The notes: generated by a model from the letters alone, not told the origin. 64,000 nucleotides of DNA from Stropharia rugosoannulata (GCA_028532985.1 JANCIK010000010.1:1054001-1118000); one strand, 5' to 3'. Positions 32,051 through 44,510 are shown, counted from the first letter of the stretch. Translations and numbers: made by a program.

Positions 32051-35011
32051 CTAATAGAGCATGGGCTCTTCAATATCTTCCAGACGACCACTGGCTAGCA
32101 CTTGGATATTCCTTTCACATTTCAGCTTGGGGCCCTCTCCATTGGCTTTCGATTGTACCTTTCCAAAGTGCACCTGTGCCTCGGTGTACAGCTGGATAGC
32201 TTGATATGAATCCCCTTGTTTGGTAGAAATATAAGCAAGCTGATCGAGAACCTGTGCAATATCCAAGAATGAGCCCTGAGTTCGTGCCAAGTTGAGGGAC
32301 ATTTGAAGAGCATGTTTTGCCTCGTCATAGCGCTCCAGGACTATGAAGTAAGACGACTGTAAGCTGAAAATTGAGCAAATAAATCCAGCGCCGAGACCAT
32401 GCTCTTCTGCAATTTCCAATGCTTCGCAACTTAGATCAAGTGCGAGTTCGTAGTTTCCACTTCTGGCTTCTGTCCTAGACAATACACGGAGACATGTAAC
32501 AGAGCTGGCTGGACTCTTCAACCTTTTGAAAATGTTCAATGCATTGGTTAACGTTATTCGAGCGTCGTCGTCTTCCTGAATATACCAAAGATAGTATCCA
32601 TGTACTAGGATGCCACGAGCCATGTTATATTCATTCCCTTTGTCATGGGATAGCTCGGCCTGTGCCCGATCAACGAGTGATTTGAGTGTCAGTTCTGGTG
32701 CCACAGAGTCGTCCAAAAGCATCCAGGCGAACATCATGCTATATGTGCATTCGCCTGCCCGCGCAAAGTTTTGAATATCAAGGAAGTGCTGGTGGGCTTT
32801 CTCATAATAATGATAGCTTCTGTCGAATTGACTAGCCATGTCGTACATATCCGCAAGCACTTCGTGGGCTTCAGCTATGCAGAGACGGTTCTTGGTAGTT
32901 ACCGCAGCATCTAATGCCATCTGGGCGACCTTGATACTCGGTTTGACCTCACGCAAATAGACACAAAAGGCTACGAGTGCCTCGGCTCGGCGCAGACTTT
33001 CCTGGTCGTCTTCGAAGACTTCCTGCATCAAAAGGACCTCGATGTTATTGTGTTCCTCGGACAGAGCCGCCATTCTATCTTTGAAATCAGGCTCATCGCA
33101 GGTGTGGAATCTGTGTGCGAGCACAAATTCTTGACAAGCACGTCGTACGTGTATTTGAACATCCTTTGGTATGAGCCCGTGCTGCTTCATGTATGCTTGA
33201 ATGGTCGGAATAATGTAGACACGGCTAGACTCTCCATCGTCGCATTCTACAAGCGCCGTGCGACGCAAATCACTAAGAGCGCTGGAGAGTGTCGATATTA
33301 CAGTGGCCCACACTGATTCCAAATTCTTGATTGTTGTCCCAAGCGGCAACATTGACAGGATGGCGAGGAGCTTTAGTGCTGATTCCCCTCTGGTGGCATT
33401 TGCACGAACCAGGTCTATGGATCGCTGAATACGGTCGTCCAAGCCGTTTAGCATGCCTGTTCCACTCGAGTTCCATTCCTTCAGAAGAGATCCTGTTGGT
33501 AGGAATGATCCTTGAGTAGTGCGCGCCATGAGGTTGATGGCCAATGGTACATATCCAACAGCACTCGTGAGTTTGTCGACACCTGCCAAATCTGAAGATG
33601 ACGAAGGACATTCGGCTAGGAAAGCCTTTTGGGCTGCAAGCGCGTTTAGCGGATGGAGATGGTGATGCTTCCAGTTAATATCCTGCATGGGAGGAAACGC
33701 GGAGGTCATCGTGACTAGCAGAGTAATATGGGGGATGTCGGCAATCCTGATCAAAATGTCGCTAATTTTATCTCCTTCTCCGTTGGATTGCCAGGGAGTT
33801 TCAAAGTTATCCAAAAGGATAAAACGTCTATCCGGTGTAGCCTTCAGCTCGTCGATGAGGATATCGAGGCTGTCAAACGTCTCCGCCGTAATGGCAAGCT
33901 GGATGTAAAGGAGTCGACGGAGGGCATCTGCTGTTGTTGCTGTTATACACGGGACCCAGAATCGATAGCGCCCGAAAATATTGCAGATGGAAGAATGATG
34001 AGTTATGGCGAGCGCTAGTCTCGTCTTTCCCATTCCACCAGATGCAGTAATACATATACGCGACCCATCGCCAGATGAAAGAAGGTTAACAATATTGGCG
34101 ACGTCACTATCACGCCCAAAAAATATCTTGGGTAGAGGTGGCATGTCCTGTCTCCCAATAGTGTACGGAGAAGTGTGGGGGCGTAGAGATTCTACCAATT
34201 TCTTTACATCTGCTTTTACCTCTTTCACGTCTTCACGTATGTCGCTTGTGTTTTGCAGGATGTTGTCAAGGATATCCTCAACCTGGAGCCTGTGGGACAT
34301 CTGGACAGAGTTTATTGCATATCTCGCGAGATGTTGGCACGAAATACATACATCAAATGCTTCAAGAGCGACGCCCAGATCTCTGACGCATTTATCAATC
34401 CTGTCCTTGTTCAACTGGGGGAAAATTGCTAGAAGCAACCTGTGCTGCTTTTTGATGGCATTCAACACACTCTCGATCTCCACTAGAATACTGGAAAAAC
34501 CTTTATTTAATTGAAGCGACTGGAAACGAGTAAAGCATCACGCACGAATGAAGATTGTTGATTCTTGCTTGCAACTCTTCACTAACAGCGCCGTGCGATG
34601 TAACTTTGTTGACAATTAAAATGCTCAGGGAAACCACTCGTTTGCGAAGCTCTTCAACGTCCTCCTCGATCGACGTTACACCCTATTAGAGCTTATTACA
34701 GGCCATCATATGCCGTATCAGGCTATATGTGACTCACCTCGCATGTTTCAACAATCCGTATAGCAAACTCCAATATTGGACCAAGACCGGGTACTGGAAT
34801 TAGACTCGATATGCTCTTCAAGGTGGTCGAGGTAGCCTTTGTTGCTGCTAGAATGTACATTTTTGTCGTTGGCTCCCCTTGAACACCATCCTAGTATATG
34901 CGGAATAAGTCTTTGTTGCATTGCAGAGAACATTTGAGGAACTCTATCTACCTTGACAGCTGAATTGCGAGACTTTTGTTGAACCTTTGTTTTGCTTGAC
35001 CACGCAGGCAT
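32051..35011 (-). CDS. NLR-like receptor: HeLo/MLKL-like - STAND NTPase - TPR (NLR2, 912 aa)
   Basis: Five exons: 35011-34952, 34890-34738, 34682-34546, 34490-34352, 34300-32051 (introns 61, 55, 55, 51 nt, GT...AG). Lengths add up to 912 codons plus TAG. Exons 1-4 (residues 1-163) encode a short basic N-terminus and a helical bundle with SLIPVPGLGPILEFAIRIVE, like HeLo/MLKL N-terminal cell-death domains. Exon 5 holds a coiled coil (about 174-203), the P-loop ASGGMGKT (about 249-256), Walker B FILLDN (about 324), sensor LLVTMTS (about 357), GYVPLAIN (about 412), a winged-helix-like segment and helical TPR-type repeats (about 560-900). The fourth intron is in frame and would be read through if splicing were ignored. 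Likely a cytosolic sensor triggering cell death; the ligand is unknown. Confidence 0.85.
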
Positions 35012-35093
35012 ATTGGCAGATGGCGCGATAGATGGTAGACTATGCTCAACCGTGAGACTGGGTATCAAAGTGGACCGTTCAAGGTCGAATGAT

Positions 35094-35147
35094 CTTCCCA
35101 CTGTCACTGCACGATGTATAAATATTGCGTGTAGTTTATAAATAGTT
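35094..35147 (-). promoter_or_regulatory. NLR2 promoter with two TATTTATA boxes
   Basis: Boxes at 35117-35124 and 35137-35144 (TATTTATA on the coding strand), 20 bp apart start to start and about 106 bp above the ATG. The block CTTCCCACTGTCAC beside them is conserved in NLR3 and NLR4. Confidence 0.65.
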
Positions 35148-35214
35148 CAACTCCGAGTGAATTAAAATTAAACGCAAAGGCGACAAGTACTAACATTAAT
35201 GCACTTATATATGC

Positions 35215-38200
35215 ATGTACAGACGTACGAGAGCAGGGACCGAGACGACGGCGGCTTGGAGAGCGATACTGATTGATCCACAAATTCAAGGGATTATAAT
35301 ACCCATAGCAGCGGACGTAGGAACGCGGGGGAGGGAACAGACAGGACAGAAATGCTGTGCCAGGCGGCGCAGGTCCGGAAGCACGGGACAGGGCCCCGTG
35401 GTGTTGACCGGAGGGCGCGGATTGATGAGTGGGACGGGGTGGGGTCCGCGAATTACTACGTGGGGACGGCCGGGACAAGAACGGACACGGGTGCGGTCTG
35501 TGACAACAGAGAGAACTAGGAAAGACCTTGGAAATAGAGTGGGCGCGGGTCCATTTCTACATTTAACTCTGACTCCCGAGCAGGGCCGCGTGCCGGGGAA
35601 CATACATTGTGGAATAAAGGGACACGTCTTCAGATAACATCGACACAGGGGACGTGTACAATAGACAACGGTACGTTTCAAGCAAGAAACAAGAAGGACG
35701 GGCATAGAGGGACGTGGACCCAGCGGAGTTGAATGCCAAGAACACGCGTCCGCGTTGTTTGGAACCCTCGATGGTGCCAACTGATGACATAAGTAAGCAC
35801 GGCCCGGCATACGCGCCCTTCTCTCCTTCTCAACCCCCTCTTACCAACCTCTTACACTTTGCTTCCACCACAACACAAGTGCGACGTCTCCTAGATGTCT
35901 CCACAAAGAATCAAGAATCAAAATATACTGACCGGACGCGACTGAAACACGCTGATGGAGTACGCATGTTAATAGGTAACGGTGGAATGCCTGGTAGGCA
36001 CAGGCAGGCTTCCATGATGGTAAGCACGCATACATTGTACCTCTAGTACTCAGATTTCATACCCATTCTCTCCGTCCCGCTTCTGCAGATAAATAAATGT
36101 ATAAGACAGCGTAGCAGACGGCACGCTGGCTGCTTCATGCACTACCTTGGCACTACCTCGATCGTTTGCTCCGCTAGTCCCAGCCCATCGAAGGATTCTT
36201 CATCCGGGTCTGTCTCCCTCCCTCCCTGCATAACACCGCCCCACCTTCTCTCTCACTGCGTCCTGAAGCATGGCCCCAGTCCCAAGTCCGGGCCCATACA
36301 CTGTCCACCCATTGCTTTCTCTGCATACCTCCCCGTCTCACATCTAGTCTCTAACTACGCATCCCCTCTTCTCGGACGTGCATGTACGTCGTCTCTTCCT
36401 CCTCTCCCCGTGATGGCGCGACATTGGCATATGCTCCGCCGTTGGTCGTTTCCGATCCTGCCTACACGCCTACCACCGTAGTCACGAAGGAAAATGTGTC
36501 CCCTGACTCCTGTCTGCTATTTACCTATGCACCCAACTCGGCTCCGTCGATCCAACGCCATATCTGCACGTTCTCTCGCTCTCCCCTCCTTCGCCCTATG
36601 AACTTGGCGTGGCATTGAGGTATACGCCGTAGTCTTGGTCTTTCACCCGCGTTTTTTCAGTTGGCTTGACTCGCGTAGTCTCTTTATATATGTCGTGGTG
36701 AGTTCCAGGTCCCTGAATTTACCTGTTAACCTGTTATTTGTCTACAGGTCCCCTGGCATGTGTACCACGAAGCAGCAGGAAAAGGAGAGCATGAACTCGC
36801 ACTGTCCATACTTACCGTCAATCAAATCCATTCGTTTGCATATCCCCTGCCGCGACCAAGCCTCTCATCACGTCCTGAAATACGCTACGGCCCTCCCGAG
36901 CCTGGAGCTGCGCAAGAACCACCCCAGCAATTTCAACCTCTAGTGTCTCTTCGGACAGCATCTAATTCCCTTTCCCGGCGTCGTACCTACACCTCGTGGA
37001 CCCATGGGCCCCCTCCCCCGTCCAGGACATAGTAGACTCCAAAATGCATGCGTGTCGTGATCGCGTGGCGGTTTCTTCTGTCCCCGTTGCGATAACCTGA
37101 CTCTGGATTATACAGCGCATCCTGGTGGTCTTGAGTCTTGACCCGGCGTCCGTTTACGTCGTTCTTGGGCTTGAATCCGCACCTGCGCCGCGTTCTGGTC
37201 GAGTCTGCGCATCTGCATTTTCGTATCCCAGCTCTGAATCGGATTCTGCATAACTCACGTTGTGCTACCCATCACGGATCACACGCTGCACGCAGGATGC
37301 ATGTAAACGCGAAGGAGGCCCCCGCCATCTTTGCACGTTGCGTCGCGCTCCCCTCCTTCTGCGCGACATTGGCGTATACGCCGCGCTCCTAGGGTTCGCA
37401 CTCTTACCCCACCACATTTCTCACTGTTTCCTGAAGCCTACTCTGATATAGATTCCGGGACCAGTCACCACACATCTACCACCCGAACTACGAAGCGGAG
37501 TGCATCTACCCCATTTTCCCTCATCTGTCCCTGTCTCCCGTCTTGTCTGTACCTACGCATCTCCTGTCCTCGCAGGTCTCCGCCGTCCCCTCCTCTCTTC
37601 GTGAAGACGCGACACTGAGCCCTTCACCTTTGCCGAATCTCATTGCCATGAAGTCCGTACGTTCTCGTCCATACACTCCTGCCGTGACCAAGCTCCTCAT
37701 CACGTCCTGGGGTACGTCATAATCTCGATTCCTGGACTGCGCGCGCCATTGTAGCAATGTCCACGTAAGTTCTCTGCACGGAAAGCATCTGTTGTCCCTA
37801 CGTCCCGTTGATCTACGCGTGCCATTCCTTGCCCAGGACACAGTAGTCTCCAAAATATATGCGCGTCGCGCTCGCGTGGCAATGTCGTCTGCCCCCGGTG
37901 CGAAAACGCAACTCTGAGGTGTACAGTGCCCTGTCGTCGCATTTGCGCTCGCTTTCGCGTCCTTACGCGCCGCCGCAGTCATGTTGATCAGGGCTCAGGT
38001 ACGTATGTTGTGAAGTACACCAATGACCGTGGTGTACGCTACATGACTGTCTCCTCCGAGCCCGTTGTAGAACGCGTTTTTGAAATATACGGCTCATACT
38101 GCTGGTGCTGGTCTTCCGGCCCATGCGCGTTCCCGACATAGACACGTCCCCAAGCACGAGGGAAAGAGTGAACATGCACGCACATCCTCATAGCTATTAT

Positions 38201-38500
38201 CTCATTCTACCCTTGTCCTGAACGCACGGAAGGTGCGGGCGTGTCTTCATCTGTGCAGTCACTGTTGCCGCCCCCAAATTGGCTGACCGCTATATTGACC
38301 GTCGCAGGCCTGCAAGCATGTCCCCCCGGTGCTCGACTACCCGACGTTGCCATCTGCAGCTGTCGCCGCACTCAATTAAAGTTCATCTCCGGCTCAATGT
38401 AATGCAGTGACATTTCCAAACGCAGTTAACAGGCCCAGATGCGACCTCCTTGGTAGGTGGCTAGTTGTTGGGCCATCTGCGTCCACGCGGTGCAAACTAC
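35215..38500 (+). repeat. H repeat, copy 3 (long form)
   Basis: About 3.3 kb homologous to 49730-50107 plus 53073-56330. Shared landmarks in order: GCAGGTCCGGAAGC (35369/49746), GACTC.CGAGCAGGGCCGCG (35569/53090), GAATGCCAAGAACACGCGTC (35732/53233), CCCAGCAATTTCAACCTCT (36923/54242), CTCATCACGTCCTGGGGTAC (37697/55348), GTAGAACGCGTTTTTGAAAT (38069/55715), CCCCCCGGTGCTCGACTACC (38324/56047). It has internal ~0.7-kb modules (see findings). No conserved ORF. Confidence 0.8.
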
Positions 38501-38937
38501 GATTTGTGCATGTAAACCTTAGTACATAATAAACCTAAGTCTCTCTTTAATATTTAATTGAGAAATCAACGAGATCAAACAGCCGGCCATGGCAGATGTG
38601 TACAAACACCAGAATGTTCTGTGTGGTGCGCATAACTTCCATCTGAAAGCTGTCTGAGTGTTATACAAGAATGAAAATAACAGAAAGTCACAGTATAAAG
38701 TTCAGCTACCAACTTATGATGGCTTCAGGATGACGTAAACCGCCAATTTTCAATGACTGGTTGCATAAAAAGAGGTTAATTGATACATGGCATACACGAA
38801 CAAAAAAAAAGCTAATAGAGCATGGGCTCTTCAATATCATTGAGGCGACCACTAGCTAGCGCTTGGACATTCCTTTCACATCTCAGCTTTTGCTCTTCCC
38901 CATCTAATTGTGATTGTACCTTTCTGAACTGTACCTT

Positions 38938-39855
38938 TATGGCGGTCCGTTTGCACTTTTATTCCGACATCAATTCATTGAGTTTTTTTGTGGTTTTGTA
39001 TTGTATGAAAACTATTTTGAGATGTCCGCAACTTAAAAAAGTGCGCGCAGTCTTTAACTTAACATGTGCGCAACTGAAAAAAGTGTGCGCAGATATAAGT
39101 TTACCATGTGCGCACAAAAAAATATGCAGCGCACCTATGAGTTTCATGTGCGCACGTTTAAAAATTGGTCGGCAACTTAGTAGTGCTGCGCGCACAATTA
39201 AATCCGGCTGTAAAATGTATGACTAGGGCAAAATCTAAGCGCACATCAATTATCGGCCCGGATTTTGGCAGCTCGGCTGCTATGCTCGCCGAGTCCGGCA
39301 TGGCCATAACAGCCTGCTGCCTAGCATCAAACTTCCAGCTTTGCTTGCCCATGGCTACTCCCCGGCAGTAGCATAGTTTGGTGTAAGCATATGCCAATTT
39401 CACTGAACCATGATTTCAGGTGAAGATGCTTGGGACATGTCCTGACTCCTGCACTCTCAATACCCTTCTTGCAACTGCTCGGACTTAGCTCGGAGAGCCT
39501 GTGAACAGTATCACAGACCAATCACAACCCGTAAATATCAAATCTTAGGTAAGTCGGCATGCCCTACAGCCGAGATGCCATTATCCTGGCCGAAAATATA
39601 GGTGGGCTATTTGTAACTTTTGAAGCATTTTTTCACATGTGCGCACATTGAAATCATAGTTGCGCTGCTCTTTTATGTGTGCGCACATGATAAATTCAAA
39701 TGTGCGCACACTTTTTACGTTGCGCGCATGATAAGCTTAAGTGTGCGCGCACTTTTTTAAGTTGCGCACATCTCAAAATAGGTTTCAAACAATGAAAAAC
39801 CACAAAAAAACTCAATGAATCGATGTCGGAATAAAAGTGCAAACGGACCGCCATA
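38938..39855 (+). mobile_element. MITE T1 (918 bp) in NLR3
   Basis: Terminal inverted repeats begin TATGGCGGTCCGTTTGCACT and extend about 60 bp. The target duplication is GTACCTT (38931-38937, 39856-39862). The interior is rich in TGTGCGCACA-type motifs and has no coding capacity for a transposase. T2 is the same element in opposite orientation. Confidence 0.9.
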
Positions 39856-39945
39856 GTACCTTAGCCTCGGTGTAGAATTGAATAGCTTGGTCTATATCCC
39901 CTCGTTTGGTAGAGATATAGGCAAGCTGATCCAGAACCTGTGCAA

Positions 39946-40822
39946 TATGGCGGTCCGTTTGCACTTTTATTCCGCCATCGATTCATTGAGTTTTTTTGTG
40001 GGTTTTCATTGTTTGAAACCTATTTTGAGATGTCTGCAACTTAAAAAATTGAGCGCACACTTAAGCTTATCATGCGCGCACATATAAAAGAGCAGCGCAA
40101 CTATGATTTCAATGTGCGCACATGTGAAAAAATGCTTCAAAAGTTACAAATAGCGCACCTATATTTTCGGCCAGGATAATGGCATCTCGGCCGTAGGGCA
40201 TGCCGACTTACCTAAGATTTGGTATTTACGGGTTGTGATTGGTCTGTGATACTGTTCACAGGCTCTCCGAGCTAAGTCCGAGCAGTTGCAAGAAGGGTAT
40301 TGAGAGTGCAGGAGTCAGGACAAGTCCCAAGCATACTCACCTGAAATCATGGTTCAGTGAAATTGGCATAAGTTTACACCAAACTATGCTACTGCCGGGG
40401 AGTAGCCATGGGCAAGGAAGACTGAAAGTTTGATGCTAGACAGCAGGCTGTTATGGCCATGCCGGACTCGGCGAGCATAGCAGCCGAGCTGCCAAAATCC
40501 GGGCCGATAATTGATGTGCGCTTAGATTTTGCCCTAGTCATACATTTTACAGCCGGATTTAATTGTGCGTACAGCACTAATAAGTTGCGGACCAATTTTT
40601 AAACGTGCGCACATGAAACTCATAGGTGCGCTACATATTTTTTTGTGCGCACATGGTAAATGTATATGTGCGCACACTTTTTTCAGTTGCGCACATGTTA
40701 AGTTAAAGACTGCGCGCACTTTTTTAAGTTGCAGACATCTCAAAATAGTTTTCATACAATATAAAACCACAAAAAAACTCAATGAATCGATGTCGGAATA
40801 AAAGTGCAAACGGACCGCCATA
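39946..40822 (-). mobile_element. MITE T2 (877 bp) in NLR3
   Basis: Inverted copy of T1, with matching TIRs. The target duplication is GTGCAA (39940-39945, 40823-40828), as seen from the uninterrupted paralog near 58940. Shares the TIR and the central GCCCGGATTTTGGCAGCTCG segment with T1. Confidence 0.9.
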
Positions 40823-40888
40823 GTGCAATGTCCAGGAATGGGCCTTCAATCTGTGCAAATTTGAGGGACTTTTGAAGAGCGCGTTCAG

Positions 40889-41690
40889 TATGGTGAGTTA
40901 TTTGCACCACAATTCCCACGGCGCGCGACTCATTGATGGCACCGCCGCGCGCGACTCAACGGGTTCGACAGGTTATTATTTTGACTGCTACATCCCAGAG
41001 CAACCCATACTTACCTCATATTATGTGCTCTGCATATTATATTGTATCAAGAAGTAGAGTTGATTGTAGTTTAATGTTGGTTTAATGACATTTTGTACCT
41101 ATGATGGGATTTGCCGAAATATTCCCACGACTTGCCCGCCGCGCGCGACTCTCTGAAGGACTGCCGCGCGCGACTCAAACCAAGTGGTCATTTTCAAATG
41201 CACCATTATATGTTTTTTTATGAATAGTAACAGTATATGTGTGCTACATACAGTATGAGTACACAGATTCTGCAGTAATGTGAGGAAATGCATCCATGTT
41301 TGAGAAGGAACTACTACTGAAATTTGATTAAAATATGTGCCTAAGTCCCCATGAATTGAATTGAAAGTATTTGAGCTAAAAAGGAGGAGATATATAGCTT
41401 CATTGTGTACTCAAATGCTATCATTTATGGCTGATATTGAATGGCTTAGTGCAGTTGTAAGTACAAAAAAGCAGGAAAAACTCGCCTTGTATGCCTCTCA
41501 AAGGGATTGATAACCACAAACTCCAGTAATTTACTATTAATACAATACATATACCTACATATACTTTATTTCTACTCTAAACACCCAGGATATAGTGAAA
41601 CAAGCACTGTCCCCTCACTTTGAGTCGCGCGCGGCAGTGCCATCAATGAGTCGCGCGCCGTGGGAATTGTGGTGCAAATAACTCACCATA
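40889..41690 (+). mobile_element. MITE T3 (802 bp) in NLR3
   Basis: TIRs of about 70 bp start TATGGTGAGTTATTTGCACC. The target duplication is GTTCAG (40883-40888, 41691-41696). GCCGCGCGCGACTC-type motifs recur at both ends and twice inside (about 41148, 41163). It is a different family from T1/T2 but shares the TATGG end and the 6-bp GT-starting target. No transposase ORF. Confidence 0.9.
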
Positions 41691-44457
41691 GTTCAGCCTC
41701 GTCATAGCGCTCCAGGACTATCAAGTACGATGACTGTAGGTTTAAAATTGAGCCAGTCAATCCAGCGCTAAGACCATGCCGTTCTGTGATTTCCAGTGCT
41801 TCGCAACAGAGGTCAAGTGCGAATTTGTAGTGTCCGCTTACTGCCTCTGTCCTGGCCAATAGCCGGAGACAACTAGCAGTGCTGGATGGACACCTCAACG
41901 TCTTGAATACATCCAACGCTTTGGTTAATGTTGGCTGAGCATTGTCCATTGTGCTGGTATCCCAAAGGTAATGTCCACGTACTAGCATGGCACGAGCCAT
42001 ACTGTATTCATCACCCTGGTCATGGGATAGCTCGGCCTGTGCTTGATCAGCGAGTGATTCGACTGTCAGTCCTGGTGCTAAAGAGCCGTCCGAAATCGTG
42101 GAGCAAATCATCATGCCATAGGTGCACTGGCCTGCCCGCGCAAAGTCTTCCATATCAATGAAGTCCTGATGGGCTTCCGCATAATGATGATAGCTTGTGT
42201 CAAACTGATTAGCTATGGCGTACATATCCGCAAGAGCTTCGTGTGCTTCAGCTATGCAGCGATGGCTCTTGGTGGCTTCCGCAGCTTCTAGTACCATCTG
42301 GGCAATTGTGATACTCGGTTTAACCTCAGATAAATAGACACAGAAAGCTACTAGTGCCTCGGCGCGCCGCAGACGTTCCTGGTCATCTTCGACATTATCC
42401 TGCAACAAAAGAACCTCTATGTTGTTGTGTTCCTCGGAAAGCGCTGTCACCCTTTCTCTGTAATCAGGCTCATCGCCGAGGTGGAATTTGTTTTTGATGA
42501 CAAATTCATAACAAGTACATCACACGTGTATTTGAACCTCCTTTGATATGAGCCCGTGCTGATTCATGAATGCTTGAATCGTTGGAATGACATAGACGTG
42601 GTTGGACTCTCGATCGTCACATTCTATAAGTGACTTGCTACGCAAAGTGGTGAGAGCACTGGAGATTGGTCGTACTTCAGTAGCCCATAGTGAATTTAGA
42701 TTTTTCATAGAAGTCCCCAGCGGAAATATAGACAGGATGGCAAGGAGGGTGAGCGCCGAGTGTTCAGTACTTACGAGATCTATGGATCGTCGATTCCGGT
42801 CGTCCAGGCCGCTTAGCATGCCGATTCCACTCGAGTTCCAGTCCGCTAGAAGGTCTTCCGTAGGCAAATGGGATCCCTGTCCAGCGCGCGCCATTAGGTT
42901 GATGGCCAACGGTACATACCCAACGGCGCTTGTGAGCTTGTCGACACCTGCCAAATCTGACGACGAGGACGGACACTCGGCCAAGAAAGCCTTTTGTGCA
43001 GCCAGGGAATCCAGCGGGTGGAGATGGAGATGCTTCCAGTCAATATCCTGCATGGGAGGAAATGCGGAGGTCATCGTGACTAGCAGAGTAACATGGGAGA
43101 TGTCGGCGACCCTGATTAGGATATCACTAATTTTATCTCGTTCTCCGTTCGACTGCCAAGGGGTTTCGAAGTTATCCAGTAGGATGAGCCGTCTATCAGG
43201 TGTAGCCTTTAGCTCATCTATGAGAATGTCGAGGCTGTCGAAATTTTCTGCTGTAATGGAAAGCTGGATGTATAGCAATCGGCGGAGCGCATCTGCCGTC
43301 GTTGCTGTTACACATGGCACCCAGAATCGATAGCGCCCAAATGTGTTACAAATAGTAGGATCATGGATGACAGCGAGCACTAGCCGTGTTTTGCCCATTC
43401 CACCTGACGCAGTAATACACACATGAGACCCGTCATCGGTTGAGAGACGTTTAACAATGGTGGAAACGTCGTCGTCACGCCCAAAAAATATCTTGGGTAA
43501 AGATGGCATGTCCTGTCGACCAATAGCGTACGGAGATGCGTGGGGTCGTAGAGACTCCGCCAGTTTTTTGAACTCTGTCTTCAACTCTTTCACATCCTTA
43601 TGTATGTCGTTCGTCTTTTGCAGAATATTGTCGAGGATTCCCTCGACCTCGAGCCTTTGGGACATCTGCACAAACATTATTGTATGTCTCTCAAGAAAGC
43701 ACTGTAGAGCAAAGACCTACATCAAATGTTTCGAGAGCGATACCCAGATCTCTGACACACTTATCAACTCTGTCCTTATTCAACTGCGAGAAAAGAACCA
43801 GAAGAAGTCTCCGTTGATTCTTGATGGCGTTTAGAGTTCTTTCAATCTCTACCAGTACCCTAGGAAACGCGGAACTTGAGTGACTCTTAATAATTTATAG
43901 AACATCACGCACAACTGAAGACTGTTGATTCTGGCTTGCAGTTCTTCGTTGACACTGCGATCCGATGGGACCTTGTTGACAATAAGAACACTCAGGGAAA
44001 CAACCCGCTTGCGAAGCTCGTCGACATCCTCCTCGATCGAAGTTGCATCCTTTTAGTACAAATTAGCGCGGCTCATATTAGCGCATGTCTGACTTACCTC
44101 GCATGCTTCGACAATACGGGTAGCAAGTTCCAATACTGGACTCAGCGCTGGTACTGGAATGAAGCTCGACAGATTCTTCAAAGTAGTTGAGGTGGCTTTG
44201 GTTGCTTCGAGAACGTACATAGTCTTGGTTGGCGGACCTTGAATGGCATCCTAGGGACGGAAGAGTACGGTTTGTCAGCTTGTAGACAGGACTAATGGAA
44301 GCTTCCCTATAACCTTGGATACTCGGTTTTGAGACTTTTTTCTGCGTTTTGGTATGATCCATGCTGGCATATCTGTAGATGCTGTCTGCGGGAGGTTATA
44401 ATGAACTGCGTTCAACCGTGAGACTGGGTACCACAGCACACCGTTAATCGAATGAAT

Positions 44458-44510
44458 CTTCCCACTGTCACTTTACGATCTATAAATACTGTCTACAGTG
44501 TATAAATAAC
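44458..44510 (-). promoter_or_regulatory. NLR3 promoter with two TATTTATA boxes
   Basis: Boxes at 44481-44488 and 44501-44508, 20 bp apart, about 111 bp above the ATG. Flanked by the conserved CTTCCCACTGTCAC block. Confidence 0.65.

Larger units (their letters stand above)
38812..44370 (-). pseudogene. NLR-like receptor pseudogene (NLR3), three MITE insertions and a nonsense codon
   Basis: Same exon plan as NLR2 and NLR4: 44370-44314, 44250-44098, 44049-43913, 43859-43721, then exon 5 from 43665 to the TAG at 38812. It carries the HeLo/MLKL-like N-terminus, P-loop ASGGMGKTRL, LILLDNFETPW and TPRs, and is very similar to NLR4 in its 5' half. Lesions: CGA to TGA after KEVQIHV (42520-42522), plus three inserts near the 3' end at 38938-39855, 39946-40822 and 40889-41690. 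Between the inserts only 77 and 54 bp of unduplicated gene sequence remain (39863-39939, 40829-40882). The product would lose all TPRs but keep the N-terminal and NTPase domains. Confidence 0.9.

Noticed and set aside
35286..38141. Numerous ORFs of 60-174 codons in the H repeats
   Set aside because: Frames are not conserved between H copies 3 and 4 and no domain is visible.
38822..40821. Short ORFs such as 38822-39226 and 40534-40821
   Set aside because: They run through the MITE terminal repeats and TGTGCGCA arrays and mirror each other because the MITEs are inverted copies.
42520..43677. NLR3 and NLR4 starting at an ATG four codons before MSQRLEVEG
   Set aside because: That ATG lies in intron 4 (acceptor GTGCAG directly before ATGTCC); the paralog comparison places the true start in exon 1.
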